Assembly (NCBI GenBank): GCA_021495925.1
Contig: JAKEKT010000041.1
Span: 1-64,000 of the forward strand
DNA: 64,000 nt
Origin: Diplodia intermedia
Lineage: Eukaryota; Ascomycota; Dothideomycetes; Botryosphaeriales; Botryosphaeriaceae
Direction of reading: 5' to 3'
Part shown: positions 23,701-35,100 of the stretch, one piece after another
How positions within the stretch are numbered: the first letter of the stretch is position 1
How the letters are laid out: each line of letters opens with the position of its first letter
Notes under the pieces: model-generated
What the model was told of the DNA's origin: nothing
The model's database searches: none
Seen by the model: the letters and a program-made list of their open reading frames with translations, nothing else
Made by a program: the position numbers and the translations under genes

Positions 23701-24224
23701 GGGTTGAGAGATCCGTAAAGAACAAGCCCGGACCGAGAAATGACAAGCTGCAAAAGCGAAAGATCGAAGAAATGATACGATGCGCGTACGCATGCGTAGT
23801 ATCCAGTTGCACCCAGTACTCCCTTTACCATCGTTGCTCGAAGTTTCATGCGTTTCGTTGTACAGGCCGTTTGAACCGTCAGTGACGAGACAGCCGCCCT
23901 AACATATGAGAGGAGTCAAAGAAAAAACGCCATAGCGAAAAAACTCAAAGCAAGATTCCCAATCGAAGAGTCCCCTTGACCCATGCATTTCGCCTGATGA
24001 GCAGCCGAATCCGCCAATATTTATCCGTGTAATGTTTACCTGAAAGGAGACGCGCCGAGCATTAAACATTGGTCGAAATCAATCGAGACCGAGCCCGTGA
24101 GCATCAAGAAATTCAGAAAGAGCAGCCCTAGAAAGCCAGCCCCTCTAAGATCGAACGACTTCCCCTTCACTTACTATTCCTTCTTCTCTATTCTTGCATT
24201 GCAGCCTCAAACAACAAAAGACCG
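20763..24224. other. Long gene-free convergent region (3.5 kb)
   Basis: This lies between the 3' ends of PFF1 and the J-domain gene. No frame longer than about 180 codons exists, and none resembles a known family or has codon bias like its neighbours. It contains short C-rich CACCCACA runs near 22110-22220, a GA microsatellite near 23135-23150, and a 14-base inverted match (22444-22457 against 22901-22914). Long 3' UTRs or a noncoding transcript are possible. Confidence 0.5.
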
Positions 24225-26339
24225 TTACATGACTGTCTGGCCACGAGCCATGGGAGGTCGGGGCAAGTCTACATTCTGAAAGGCATAGGCGCTCCTCTCG
24301 CGACCCCGCGGAGCGTAGCGGACGTCAGCCTCGGAATATTTACGGCTGTACTGGACGTCTGCCGGCGAGTAGCTGTCGCCACGCCTCAGCGACGGACGGG
24401 CGGTGGGCATTTCTTCACGGCGCAACGGGGTTCCAGCGTGTTTCGGAATCTCGCCGAAATAGGCTCGGTCGTAGCCGCGGTCGTCATGCGACTGCCCACG
24501 CACATGATCGGGCGAGACGTAAGTGCGGCCGCGTTCGTAAGGATCTTTCTGAGGCGATCGAGCCGATGGCACTTGTTGCGTGGCTGCGCGAGCCATGTGC
24601 GGCCTGCGCGTCTCGGGTTCCATGGGATACGTGTAGCGAGCCGTCCTCTCTGGCTGCGTGTTGCGGGCGCTGGGCAGTCTCTCGCGGCCGCTGTCGTCGC
24701 TGTCGCGTTCAGGGTGCCGTTCCCGAATCGGGGAGCGACTGACAGGCTTGCGAGTAATGCGCTCGCTGCTGCTTGTCGGCTCGACAGTGACAGTGTTGTA
24801 GACGTCGTCGTCTTTACTCACTGAGACACCACCTTCAGCGCCATACCGGTACGCAGTTCTCGTCGTCGTTCGAGGCGTAGGCGCATTCCTGCTCTCCTTG
24901 TCTTTCTCCCTGTCTGAGATGGAAGGCGTGCTGGGTGATGAGTAGCCAGAATCATTCATATGTCTTGGGACCTCAGTGCGCAGCCTTGTTGTGTTCGCCC
25001 TAGACTTCTCCTCTTGGCGTGAAGCCTTCGGGGCTGGCATTGTCTCAGCCCGGCGCATCTTTGGTGGTGCTTGAGTCTCTTCTCTTTCCATGCGGGTGTC
25101 ATAGGAATCAACGGTTGCGGATCGCTGAGCCTCAGCAGCGCGCATCGCCTGTTTCATGGCGGCAGGTGAAGAGTCAGCCTTGTCAAGTGTAGGTCTTCTC
25201 GGATCCTCATCGTAATCGGCTTCCGTGGATCTTGTCGGTTTCCGCGACTTGTCCCGACTGCCCTGTCCATGTCTAAAGCCTGAAAGTATCCATGGCTCTT
25301 TCGAAGCCGATCGCTTGGACGAGCTCTTTTCCTTCGGCCGCACCTGGGCATACTTGGTCGACCGGCTCGCCGAAGAACGGACAGGCGGCTCCTCCGCCGG
25401 AACAGACGTAGCGCGATGTTTCGACATGTACTCTTTGGCCGCGGCGCCTTGGTCCAGGTACTTTTCTGGATAGGTGGCCCTGTCGTCAGGCCGACGACTT
25501 GACGCCCTGCGAGAAGTTTCCCTCCCACGAGTGGCGCGTTCCCGTTCTCTGGCCATGTCTTCCTCCCGCCGCGCGGCAGCCTCGGCTTGTCTCCTGAACG
25601 CCTCATTGTCGCGTCGTTTCCGCTCCTCCTCCTCCTCCTCCGCTTGACGCCGAAGGTCTTTTCTCCGCCTCTCCTCCTGGCGATAGCGCTCGTCGGAATC
25701 GCTGTCATTGTAGACGGGGACAAACTTCTTCTCCTCACGATCCCTCCTCTTCGTCTGATCCCGAGTCTTCGCCCGTTCACCCCTACCGCTGGTGTTCACG
25801 AAGACATTGACGAAACTATGACGACGCGACGATGTCGACTCTTCCCGGCCGCGGCTATAGCCATACGAATGCTTCGTACTCCGGGGTGGCTTGGCACGAG
25901 CCTCGTCGTAGCGGTCCTCGTCGTCGTAGAGATCGCGTTGTCTTGGCTCCTCGTAGGCTCTCGATGGGGTGCCGCGGGACGGATAGGCCGGCGTTCCCGA
26001 AGGCGTTCTGACATCGTAGTTGGCAGCGGGAGAAGGGCGATTCATCTCGGGCTTGGTAGCACCTCGGGCGTGCTGCCTTTCCATGGCCTCCTTACGGAGC
26101 TCGGCGAGTCGGACTTGGGCATTATAGCGCTCCCGCTTGTCGTCGTCACCGAGTATTTCGTAGGCTTGCTGGATTTTGTGGAACTCGGCACTCTTCTCGG
26201 CCTTCTGCGCGGGATCGGGGAACTTGTCTGGATGTGTCTTCAGGACCAGCTTGCGGTAAGCTGTCTTGATGGCGGTGGAGTCGACATCTTTGGAGAGGCC
26301 GAGAGCGGCGTAGGGATCGGGTGGTAATGGTGAGCCCAT
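24225..26339 (-). CDS. J-domain (DnaJ/Hsp40) protein with long disordered Arg/Glu/Ser-rich tail
   Basis: Single exon, 704 residues. Residues 8-74 are a J domain with the catalytic HPD tripeptide at 36-38 in KLVLKTHPDKFPDP, and helix IV ends DDDKRERYNAQ. J domains stimulate Hsp70 ATPase. The remaining 630 residues lack the G/F region, zinc centre and C-terminal peptide-binding domains of class A/B Hsp40s. They are charged and repetitive (RRQAEEEEEERKRR, many RS and SR pairs, SRSPIRERHPERDSDDSGR) and probably disordered, with a short charged coiled-coil stretch near 200-270. It is therefore a class C J protein, perhaps nuclear or cytoskeletal; location and client are unknown. Two ATTGG elements (26378-26382, 26390-26394) lie just upstream and read CCAAT on the gene's own strand. 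Confidence 0.92.
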   Translation of the reverse strand: MGSPLPPDPYAALGLSKDVDSTAIKTAYRKLVLKTHPDKFPDPAQKAEKSAEFHKIQQAYEILGDDDKRERYNAQVRLAELRKEAMERQHARGATKPEMNRPSPAANYDVRTPSGTPAYPSRGTPSRAYEEPRQRDLYDDEDRYDEARAKPPRSTKHSYGYSRGREESTSSRRHSFVNVFVNTSGRGERAKTRDQTKRRDREEKKFVPVYNDSDSDERYRQEERRRKDLRRQAEEEEEERKRRDNEAFRRQAEAAARREEDMARERERATRGRETSRRASSRRPDDRATYPEKYLDQGAAAKEYMSKHRATSVPAEEPPVRSSASRSTKYAQVRPKEKSSSKRSASKEPWILSGFRHGQGSRDKSRKPTRSTEADYDEDPRRPTLDKADSSPAAMKQAMRAAEAQRSATVDSYDTRMEREETQAPPKMRRAETMPAPKASRQEEKSRANTTRLRTEVPRHMNDSGYSSPSTPSISDREKDKESRNAPTPRTTTRTAYRYGAEGGVSVSKDDDVYNTVTVEPTSSSERITRKPVSRSPIRERHPERDSDDSGRERLPSARNTQPERTARYTYPMEPETRRPHMARAATQQVPSARSPQKDPYERGRTYVSPDHVRGQSHDDRGYDRAYFGEIPKHAGTPLRREEMPTARPSLRRGDSYSPADVQYSRKYSEADVRYAPRGRERSAYAFQNVDLPRPPMARGQTVM

Positions 26340-28028
26340 ACTCGAAGGTGGTTGTGCGGAGTGACGTTGGGCGGGTTATTGGTCGCCAGATTGGCTGCAG
26401 GGGGGCTTGTGCGGTGGTGCTCAAGAGATTGCAGAAGAAGTGCAGCGGCTAAAGCAAAGGAAGGGATATTTCTTGCGAATGGAGCATTAGGTGAGCTCGG
26501 GAGCGGATGACGACCCAGCGTCGGTATGCGGGCGTTGACGGGTGTGGTCAGTGGTGAGGGCGCGGGCCCCGGCTTGTAAGGAGATCGTGGAGAGACCAGT
26601 GCCCCTGGGTCTCGCCCGCCGATTATCGCCCCACGAGATGCGCGGGCTGAGGCGAATCAGTGCGCGCGAGTCGGATGCGCTGGAGGCGGGTAGGACGTGG
26701 CGAACTGGGAAGCGCACGCAGGCGGCTTGCTGGGGCGAGCGCGAGGGAGTGACGGAGACGGAGACGCCGTGGCAGTGGCAGTGGTAGTGGCAGCGAGCAG
26801 CAGGAACGAGGCTTAGAGGAAAGGCGCGGAATGCAGGATCGGAGCGCGAGCGGTGAGGTGCGTGCTGGGCTACGTCAATCGCAACGATGGCGTTCCACCC
26901 TGGCAGGGCTAAACGCTCCAGGCACGCGGCGGGCCAGCCAGCACTTGCGGTATAAGAGAGCAGGAGCAGCAGCGCGTGGCGGGGGAAGAGCGGGCGGTCA
27001 TCGAAGGCACTGCGGCGGCGGGTGGCACTGCGGGTGCGCAAAACCATGCGGCCCAGGCTGCTTATTGATGATGCTCAGCAGCAGCCAGCGACAGGCCCGC
27101 CTGAAAAGCACCCGCGGCGTCATTGGCTCCTGCGGCGTGCGAGATCCTCGTGCGCTGCGTCCGATCACGCCTCGCATCCACGCAGCGCCCTCACTCGCCT
27201 ACACTGGCCTACACCCACGTCCATGCCCGCGCCGCTACCTCCTGCCCTCCTGCTCTCCTGCCCTCCGCCCTCTGCCCGCCCCAGCCAAGCGCCAGCCGGC
27301 CGCATCGTGACCGCGGCAGCCCCGTCCAGCGACAAGCAGCCAAATCACCGTCGCTTGCCCGCCAAAGCCGCGGGTGTCGCGGTTAGCAGAGCAGCGGGCC
27401 AATGGCAGCCCGCCGCCGTCCGCGCAGCCGGGCCTCCCGCCGGCCTTCACTGCGCCCGCGGCCTCGTCCGCCCGCAAGTCGCACGCCCAGCGCCAGTCCT
27501 TCTGGAACCATCAAGTACCACATTGATTTGATCAACGGACCCTGCTGGGGAAAACGTGGTGTGACAGGCAACCCGCCAGCGCCTACCTCGCCATTCAGGT
27601 CCCGCCGGTGCCCCAGGCCGTGGGGCTGCAGGATTGCGCACTGCAGCCGGCCTCAGCGAGCGCAAGGGCTGCCCGGCCCCGTCCAGGCGGATCTGGGCAA
27701 GATCCCCTACTGATCGCCTTGTCCAACGCCCGCAAATGCCTCAGCCAACCCGCGCTCCTCGTTCCGTTCCGTGCTCTGGCCCCCATGACCTTGTCTGCCC
27801 GCCAGGGATCTTGCTGCTGAGCTGGACCGACCGGGCAAGTCCACTACTGCTGCGGGGCACGCATTCGGGACCAATCGATAAGACAACTTCTAGCCGCTTG
27901 CAGGCACGTGGGACTGCGAGGACCCATCCTTACGTGTGCTGCCATGATTGCTGAGCGCAAGCCCCGGGAAGCCGCTTGAGGCTGTACCCATCGCGGCCGA
28001 TGATGAACTCACGCTGCGTGTAGGTACA
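26340..28028. other. GC-rich intergenic region upstream of the J-domain gene
   Basis: 1.7 kb between two minus-strand genes. From about 26800 to 27850 it is very rich in C/G and CpG-like steps, so chance frames of up to 190 codons appear on several strands; none has domain resemblance. It contains several CCAAT/ATTGG elements (for example near 27120 and 27398) and a TATAAG at 26952. It probably holds the promoter of the J-domain gene and the 3' end of the phosphoesterase transcript. Confidence 0.5.
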
Positions 28029-29263
28029 TCATCCTCGCGGGGCTGGTGCAACGTGAGCCTCCGCCGGCCACGCGGGTAAATCAAGGTCGACAACGATCGG
28101 CTTGTTGAAGCGCTTCGGTCCGCTGTTTCCGTAGTAGCTCCTGGCCATGACGGCTGCGTTCACGATGCACGTCTCCCGTTTGCCCAGCCTGCCGCAAAGC
28201 GCCGATGCGCGTCGGCTGTCCAAGCGAGAGATGAGCTGTTCGTCGTCTGGCGTTTGAGCTGTCGCAATCGGCGCCGGCTGGGCGGCCGACGGAGGCTGGA
28301 ACGGTCTGCAAAGGCTCTCGACGAGCAGGCGGCGCGCAAAACCAGGCGGCATGACATCAGGCTGTGACGGGGCTGTCTGATGAACTGTCGTGGAGGTGAA
28401 CGACACGCTGCTGGACACGACGGTGCTGGTGTGGTCGAAGACATTGTCTATTGGACTGCCTCCCCTCACGCTGAGGTCCACAAGCGACTGCTTGTTGCTG
28501 CCTGTCCCCGGGTCCGTCCAGACGTCCGTCCGCTCTTCCAGCAGGCCTGCCATTGGCACGTCGATCTTCCAGCGGACGCGCTCAGATCCTCTGCCTTCAT
28601 GCCGATGGCCGCACACATGCAGATGGGGCCGGATGCGCATAAGAGCCTCTCGCAAGGCTCGACAGCCGTCTGCAAGGCCCTTTGAGTTTGTGTCACAGTG
28701 GAATTGCGGGGGAGCATGGGTGATCAGCACATCAGTGTCCAACGGAATCCCATCCCACAACTCGCGTCCGTCCTCACGATTGTACTGGAAGGCCCAACTG
28801 CCGCACTCCGGGGAGTACGGGCTGCCGAAGACATTGAAAGAGGTACATGGGCCGGCAGGGTCTGTCAGGTGTATGGTGCGGGCTTCGTGCTGCAGGTAGG
28901 TGATGGTTTTGGATGATTTCAGAAGCTGGTTGCATGCACTAGGATCCTGAGGAAGCTGATTGTGGAAGGATGCGCCGTGCTGATGATAGAAGGGCTCGTC
29001 TAGGGTAACGTCGTGGTTTCCTGCACGGATTAGTTGATGCGGTGCAGGCAAACAGCGAAAGGCCTACCAGCCACCACGAGCTTGACCTCGAAATCGGCGT
29101 TCTCCAGCCATGTGACGGTCCTGCGAAGCTCTGAGATGCTGCCTTGATTAGTGAGATCGCCCGCATGGATAAGCACGTCCCCTTTGGGCAGCCTGGGCGT
29201 CTGGTTGTGCGTGTCGGAGATGCAGACGAAACGCGTCCTGCGAAGACTGCGCCCCGAAGCCAT
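28029..29263 (-). CDS. Calcineurin-like metallophosphoesterase (MPPED/239FB-like)
   Basis: Exons on the minus strand 29263-29068 and 29020-28029 (intron 47 bp) give 395 residues. All five phosphoesterase blocks are present in order: SDTHN (D17, H19), GDLTNQG (G35-D36), GNHD (66-69, rebuilt across the intron), ITHAPPQ and CGHRHEG. These residues bind the two metals and phosphate in the family. The pattern with short spacing between the first blocks is that of fungal/animal MPPED-type proteins, which hydrolyse cyclic nucleotides or phosphodiesters in tests. After the GHRH block an unusual tail of about 150 residues is Ser/Thr-rich with a basic end, of unknown role. An in-frame extension upstream of 29263 exists but looks like leader sequence. 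The gene is divergent from the dehydratase gene, 389 bases away. Confidence 0.93.
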
Positions 29264-29652
29264 CGTCCTGCGAGCGCGCGGCCTTGTTGCTAACGCGGTA
29301 TAGATACGAGGTGGATGTGCAGCGCGAGGGCTGACGCCGGCGGTTGGTGCAGCCACGGTTCGTGCGGATGTCGGCAACTGAAGGAAGCGTCGGCCCTGAC
29401 GTCGTCGGCCCTCGAGCGCAGAGGCCGGACCGCGCCCACACCCACTTTTCCCCGCAACATCACGGCCGTCCCCCTGTGCCCCAACGCGCGCCCGTCCCGG
29501 AAACTTATCCGGGCATGGCGTGGAGTTCAATCGCTATTTCTTGCACCGAAGCCGGGCGTCGGTGACCTGATGCGGCTCGAGCTGCGGCCTTCCGGCCAGC
29601 TTCAAAGCCTTCATCACGGCCGCATCGCCATTGACCGCCCAAACCATCGAGA
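29264..29652. promoter_or_regulatory. Shared divergent promoter, phosphoesterase and galactonate dehydratase
   Basis: 389 bases separate two opposite start codons, so upstream control regions must overlap and co-regulation is possible. I saw no clean TATA box on either strand. Confidence 0.55.
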
Positions 29653-31074
29653 ATGGCTCCCATCAAGAACCTAGAGTATTTTCGCGTGGTGCCCAGGTGG
29701 TTGTTCGTCAAGATCACGGATGACGCGGGCAACTTTGGCTGGGGAGAAGCAACGCTGGAGGGGTGTGTACATGGCAAACGCCCCACCAAGAAGACGAGCG
29801 CTCACCCAATCTGCAGGCACACAGAGGCCATTGAAGGCACCCTGAACGAGTTCAAGACTCGCATTCTCGGTCTCGATGCCGATGACATTGAACACATCTG
29901 GCAATTGATATGGCGTCTCGGTACGTCCCCGAGACCCGGCGCGGAAGCCAGCTGACAAGAGCCCAGGCTTCTACCGCGGTGGCCCCGTCTTCATGAGCGC
30001 TCTGTCCGGCATCGACATTGCGCTCTGGGACCTGAAGGGCCGCCGACTGGGCCAGCCAATCCACCAGCTGCTCGGCGGCAAGGTGCGCAACAAGGTCTCC
30101 GTCTACGCCTGGATCGGCGGCAACCGGCCCACCGACGTCGAGGGCGCGGCCAAGGCGCGCAAGGCCCAGGGCTTCCACGCCGTCAAGATGAACGCCACCG
30201 AGGACATGAACTGGCTCGACTCGCCCCGCGTCCTCGAATCGGCCGTCGAGCGCCTCAAGACGGTCAAGGCGCTCGGCATGGACGCCGCCATGGACTTCCA
30301 CGGCCGCGTGCACAAGCCCATGGCCAAACAGCTCGCCAAGGCCCTCGAGCCCTACCACCCGCTCTTCATCGAGGAGCCCCTCTTGTCAGAGCACCCCGAA
30401 GGCGTCAAGCAAATCTCGGAGCTGACGACCTGCCCAATCGCCCTCGGAGAGCGCCTGTTCAACCGGTGGGACGTCAAGCGTTTCCTGCAAGGTGAGTGAT
30501 GGTCGGCCCCGGCTGCAGGCGGCGCCAAATCGAGAGGCTGAGGCGAGCCTTTGTACAGATGCATCCGTCGACATATTGCAACCCGACGTGTCCCACTGCG
30601 GCGGCATCTCCGAGATCAGGAAGATCGCATCAATGGCCGAGGCGTACGATGGTGAGTGGTGAAGTCATTCCGCATACCGGAAGGCAGGGCGGGCCTGCCT
30701 CCCGTCCCTTTTTAACTTCGCCAACAAACCCCGCTCACTGGTTCTGTGCAACAGTCGCAATAGCGCCGCACTGTCCGCTGGGCCCCATCGCCCTGGCTGC
30801 CTGCCTGCAAATTGGAATCAGCACCCCCAACCACGTGATCCAAGAAATGTCGCAGGGCATCCACTACAACACCGAGGCGGGCGACTTCGACATCCACAGC
30901 TACGTCGCCGACGCCAGCGTCTTCACTGTCAAGGACGGCTACGTCGACGCGCTGACCGGCCCCGGCCTGGGCATCGAGATCAACGAGGAGCTCGTCCGCA
31001 AGGTCGCGCAGACGTCGACGCCGTGGCCGAATGGCGAGTTTTACGGGCCCGATGGAAGCATCCGAGAGTGGTAA
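29653..31074 (+). CDS. D-galactonate dehydratase-like enzyme (enolase superfamily)
   Basis: Exons 29653-29762, 29817-29920, 29967-30491, 30559-30651 and 30755-31074 give 383 residues, nearly the length of bacterial DgoD (382). Members dehydrate D-galactonate to 2-keto-3-deoxygalactonate using Mg2+. The metal ligands D181 (MDFHG), E207 (FIEEP) and E233 (ALGER), and the acid/base histidines H183 and H283 (APHCPLG), all fall two positions before their counterparts in E. coli DgoD (D183, E209, E235, H185, H285, from memory), so the active site is intact. In fungi D-galacturonate is mainly reduced to L-galactonate and then handled by a different enolase-superfamily dehydratase (Lgd1), so D-galactonate or a related sugar acid is the likely substrate here. 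No aldolase, kinase or sugar transporter is adjacent. Four introns of 46-103 bp interrupt it, which argues against recent bacterial transfer. Confidence 0.93.
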
Positions 31075-32144
31075 GTTGGGGCGCGGAGGAGCGCCTGATT
31101 GCGGATATATAGATACCAAATCTAAACCGAACCCACAGTTAAGCCTGTTGGACTAGGCTCCAACCACGTCTCAGTTGCATGAATTGGGATTTGCCTTGTA
31201 CCCCTTGCTTGCTCTCTTTACCGATTCCACCTTCGATGTAATATTATGCGCTGTCTGAATTCAAAGTCCGCCTATACTTGCCTCACGGCAAGAACGCACA
31301 GAGCCAATTTGTCCTGCAGTGCACAGGTATGCAGTATGACGTGTCTGGTATCAGATAAAGCAGCCCGATTGCATTATTTAAAGTGGAAAGAAAAGAAACC
31401 GAGCCAGAGGACGAGAGGCCCGACGTCACCCGCTTACGAGATGTTCTCAGCTTTGCCTGGGTTGTGCTCATCAAGCGTTCGTCAGCAACGAGGCGCAGAT
31501 GCCACTGTGGCGAGACATGATGTGGCGTTGTGGCGAGTGAGCTGAACATCTGTGGCGACGGCAACGTGTGTTCTTAACCGCCTTCGAATCTTACTTGCAT
31601 CACGCGTAGGGAGTAAACTGTCCGGTGTACTCCGTATGGACGCGTTGAACCCGGCATCATTACGAATCGCATGAATTTTTTTTTTTCGCATCGCGCCACC
31701 GCCCCCGCCACTACCATTCCTCCCCATCAAGCCTGGGGAAAGTTGAGAAAATACGATGCAACCATACGGACACGATCACTCAATTTCTCTGGCTTACGTT
31801 TCTTGCTTGAAAAAGAAAATTAGTCCGCATTTGCAGTCACAGGTTATGTCGAAGCAACAATCCTGATTTCGATAAAGATATACAAACCTAGGGGCAGCCT
31901 GAATACACCGCAAGACTGATTCAATGTTATCTCAAACGGATACCTTAGAAAAAGAAAGAAAAAACAAACAAAGGAGAAGTTCCGAAGCCAGCGCCCCTGC
32001 CAGACCAACGCCGTCAACCATTTCGACGCTTTCCATGGTATCGAGCAGAAGCCAAAAACGACATAATGCCAAACCACCCCTTCCGAGCCGCTGACCCGCA
32101 ACTACTCCAAACCCACGTACGGGAGGGCTCCCCGCCATCCCTCA
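31075..32144. other. Convergent intergenic region
   Basis: About 1.07 kb between two 3' ends. It is AT-richer than the genes, with poly-T near 31678-31688 and A-rich runs near 31940-31975, as expected for 3' flanks. No gene was recognised. Confidence 0.5.
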
Positions 32145-35100
32145 TCAGATCCAATTATCCATGGCCCTCCTCCTCTCTTTGTCTTTCTCCTTCTCCCTCT
32201 CCTCTCTATCCCCCATGATCCACTCCAAACCTCTCTCCGGCAAGTCCCTCCACTTCCTCCCATGATGACCAGTCACACCACCTTGTTGCGCCCTACCCCC
32301 GCCATGATGCTGATGCTGATGATGGTGATTATGATGGCCGCCGCCGCCCGTGCCCTGAAGCCGCCACTGCCTGTCCCTTGCAGCGTCCAGTCTGGCCTTG
32401 AAACTCGCCGCACCCGAAGATCCCATGCCTCCGAAGAATGCTGTCGACGAACCGCCGCCGCCGCCGCCACCGCCGCCGGGGGGAGCGGGGTACCCGCCGC
32501 CCGAGCCACCCGTGCTCAGGTCCACGACGTCTTCTCCGGGCATGCTGACCTCCGCTTCGCGAAATCCCCGTTGCAGGAGGCCGTGCTGGCTTGTCGACCT
32601 GAGTGGAGGAAGCGGTAGCGGCGGCGGACCGGCCGACGAAGTGGTGTTGCTGCCGGCCCGCGAATGGGAGCGGGCGGAGCCGCTATGTGCGTGGAGACTT
32701 GTGGACTGCTTGAGCCCGAGAGGAGGGTGGTGGTGGGCCACGAAACCGTGGGTTGCAGACGAAGAGCGCAGGCTGCGGGTAGTCTCATTGGAGCGAGAAC
32801 GCGCGTGGCGGAGGCGGTCCTTCATGCTTTCAACGCTGCCCATTTCCATAAAGCGGCCCAGACGGTTGCCGTTTGATGGGGTTTCGAAACCCGGGCTGGA
32901 AGCAACGCGGCGGTGCTGTTGTAGAGGCGCGCTGGCAAGTTGGTCGTCACTGTCGTAATCGCTGGTACTAGAGCAACCGCCAACCAAGTTGTTGTTGCTG
33001 TGGTAGCCATATCCCAGTCCGACGGCGCTGTTCAGGCCGATGGTATCGTTGCTCAGTTTTCGGCCTGCACGTCTGTTTGTGAGCTTTGGAGTGGCGCTTT
33101 GGACCCGTCTGACTATGTGTTCTTTCTTGACGGAGGTGCTGCCGTCTGGATGGACGGTAGTGGTGAGTTTGGTTGCTGGCTTGTATTTGCGCGGTGAGCG
33201 TTCCAGCAACTGGCCGATCTCACGAAGGTCCTCCGCTTCGGTACGCATACGGTCAAGAGATTGCATCCGAGGTGCTGCAAACGCGCGGCCTTGGACAGAT
33301 CTCGAGGGTCGTCGAGACAAGCCACGAGCTCGGCGCCCAGTAGAATTATCTCGCTTTTCTTCAATGGCAGCGGCTACTTGAGCCACAGAATTTGGAACAA
33401 CGTCAAGCGAGTTCTTCTGGTAATTAGACGACGTGAATGCCTTAGCTATGGGGTGCGTGCAAACATACCATATGTATCAGGACAATAGGGAGCTGAACAG
33501 TAACAAGTTTACTATAACAAATTAGAGACTGGGTACTTCGTCGGATAATCAAGAAGCTTACCTGTGAGCACTGCTAACTACGATGTTGAGAAAGTAGCGG
33601 ACTTCGAAAAACTTGCCTACATCTAGTTAGCATTGAGCCACTGAAATACCGAGGCAATCTTACCACATTTCACCGTTGCATGCCCACGAGGAAGCTCCAG
33701 ATCACATGTTCTAGTGACAGTTGTATGGGGCGCAACTCCAGACCAGCCGTGCATACCCTGCTTGATAGAGGTTTTTGCGAATACTGTGCGTTCGTTGCTG
33801 TCAAAAATCCGAGCTTGACCGGCCGACTTCTCCAGCGTCGAGGCTGCAGTCTTTCGGCTGTTAGTAAAAGAGCAAAAAGCTGGCCGAGCGACCGGACTCA
33901 CATGTTTGTAACATAGTATATCCCTTTCCAGTTGCAGTTCGAGCTTCTTGATTGTTTTCCGGCTATTGTTTGCGATGTGCACGTCAACAAATATGCATGT
34001 TCCGCTCACCCAAACTTGTCGATGAAGGCCAGCTGTGACTCGAATGACCTCGATGGCTCCTTCTCTTGGACGCGTGTACTCATCCGAAGCTGTTAACGGA
34101 CTTGGGAGAGACATGAGGGCCTTTTCCGCTGTGCTGCTTTCAGTACCAGCTCCATTTTTTTTTTTGGGCTCGTGGAAGCTTACGATCGTAGACAGACAGG
34201 AGCGAGACTCCCTGTGAAGTACGAACAAGATACTGGACGCCTTTGTCCCGTACGAGAAGAGTGCAAGATAGTACGTAGCGGATGCGAGCAACCTTTGACT
34301 GAAATGGTGGTGGCCCTACATCCAACGGCAGGCTGATGCTGAATGGCATCGTTGTGGTGGAGGGATGCAGAAGCCAAAACGGATCTAGCGGGGATACGTG
34401 CTTCACCGAATCCACCATGTTCTCCGGTGGGGGATATTCAGAGTCAACCAACTCCGTTGCCAGGTTCATAAAGATATCCCTCTTTCCGTTCCACATCTCT
34501 TCCACTCCCAGGAGGTCCACGGAAATTCTTGCAATCGCCAGAGCTCGCTTGTGGCGTTGACGCTCCGCATCCTCAACAGTGATGCGGATATTGCCCTCGA
34601 GGCTGCCGCCTCCCACAAACAATGGTGCTGCAAGCTGGATATCCACTGCTATCCGAGGGTGACGGTGTGTTGGGAATTCGACCACTTCGTCGGAAGGATC
34701 CCTCGTAAATGTCCTGGAAGGAATTCGCTGCACGACGTCGGAAGAGACTGGATCCAGGCGCGCAGCAACTTCGCGTACTGGTGACCTTGAGTGTCCGCGG
34801 TTGGGTATTGTAAAGCCGAGCCCCCGCGGAGGAGGTGGGGGCAGCACGGGGCCACAAGTCATAGGGTTCGCTCGCTTCTCGCGAGTACGCGACGAGGATC
34901 TGGGCGGTATGTTTGCGGTAGGTATACTGTAGATACTAGAACGGTCGCTGCCTGGAGTCAGAAGTGGCGATGGCCGCCCACGGCAGTGGTCTGAATGCTG
35001 GCTTCCCGCGGGCGAGGGTGCTCTTTTGAGAGACGGCCTCCGAGAGTGGGAGCCTTTTCTTGAGAGCAAAGACCCTTTCCTTGTTAGAGAACACTTGCGG

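Noticed and set aside
33623..34291. Separate small gene for the middle arrestin exons
   Set aside because: Joining by consensus splice sites restores continuous arrestin N- and C-domains, so the pieces are one gene.
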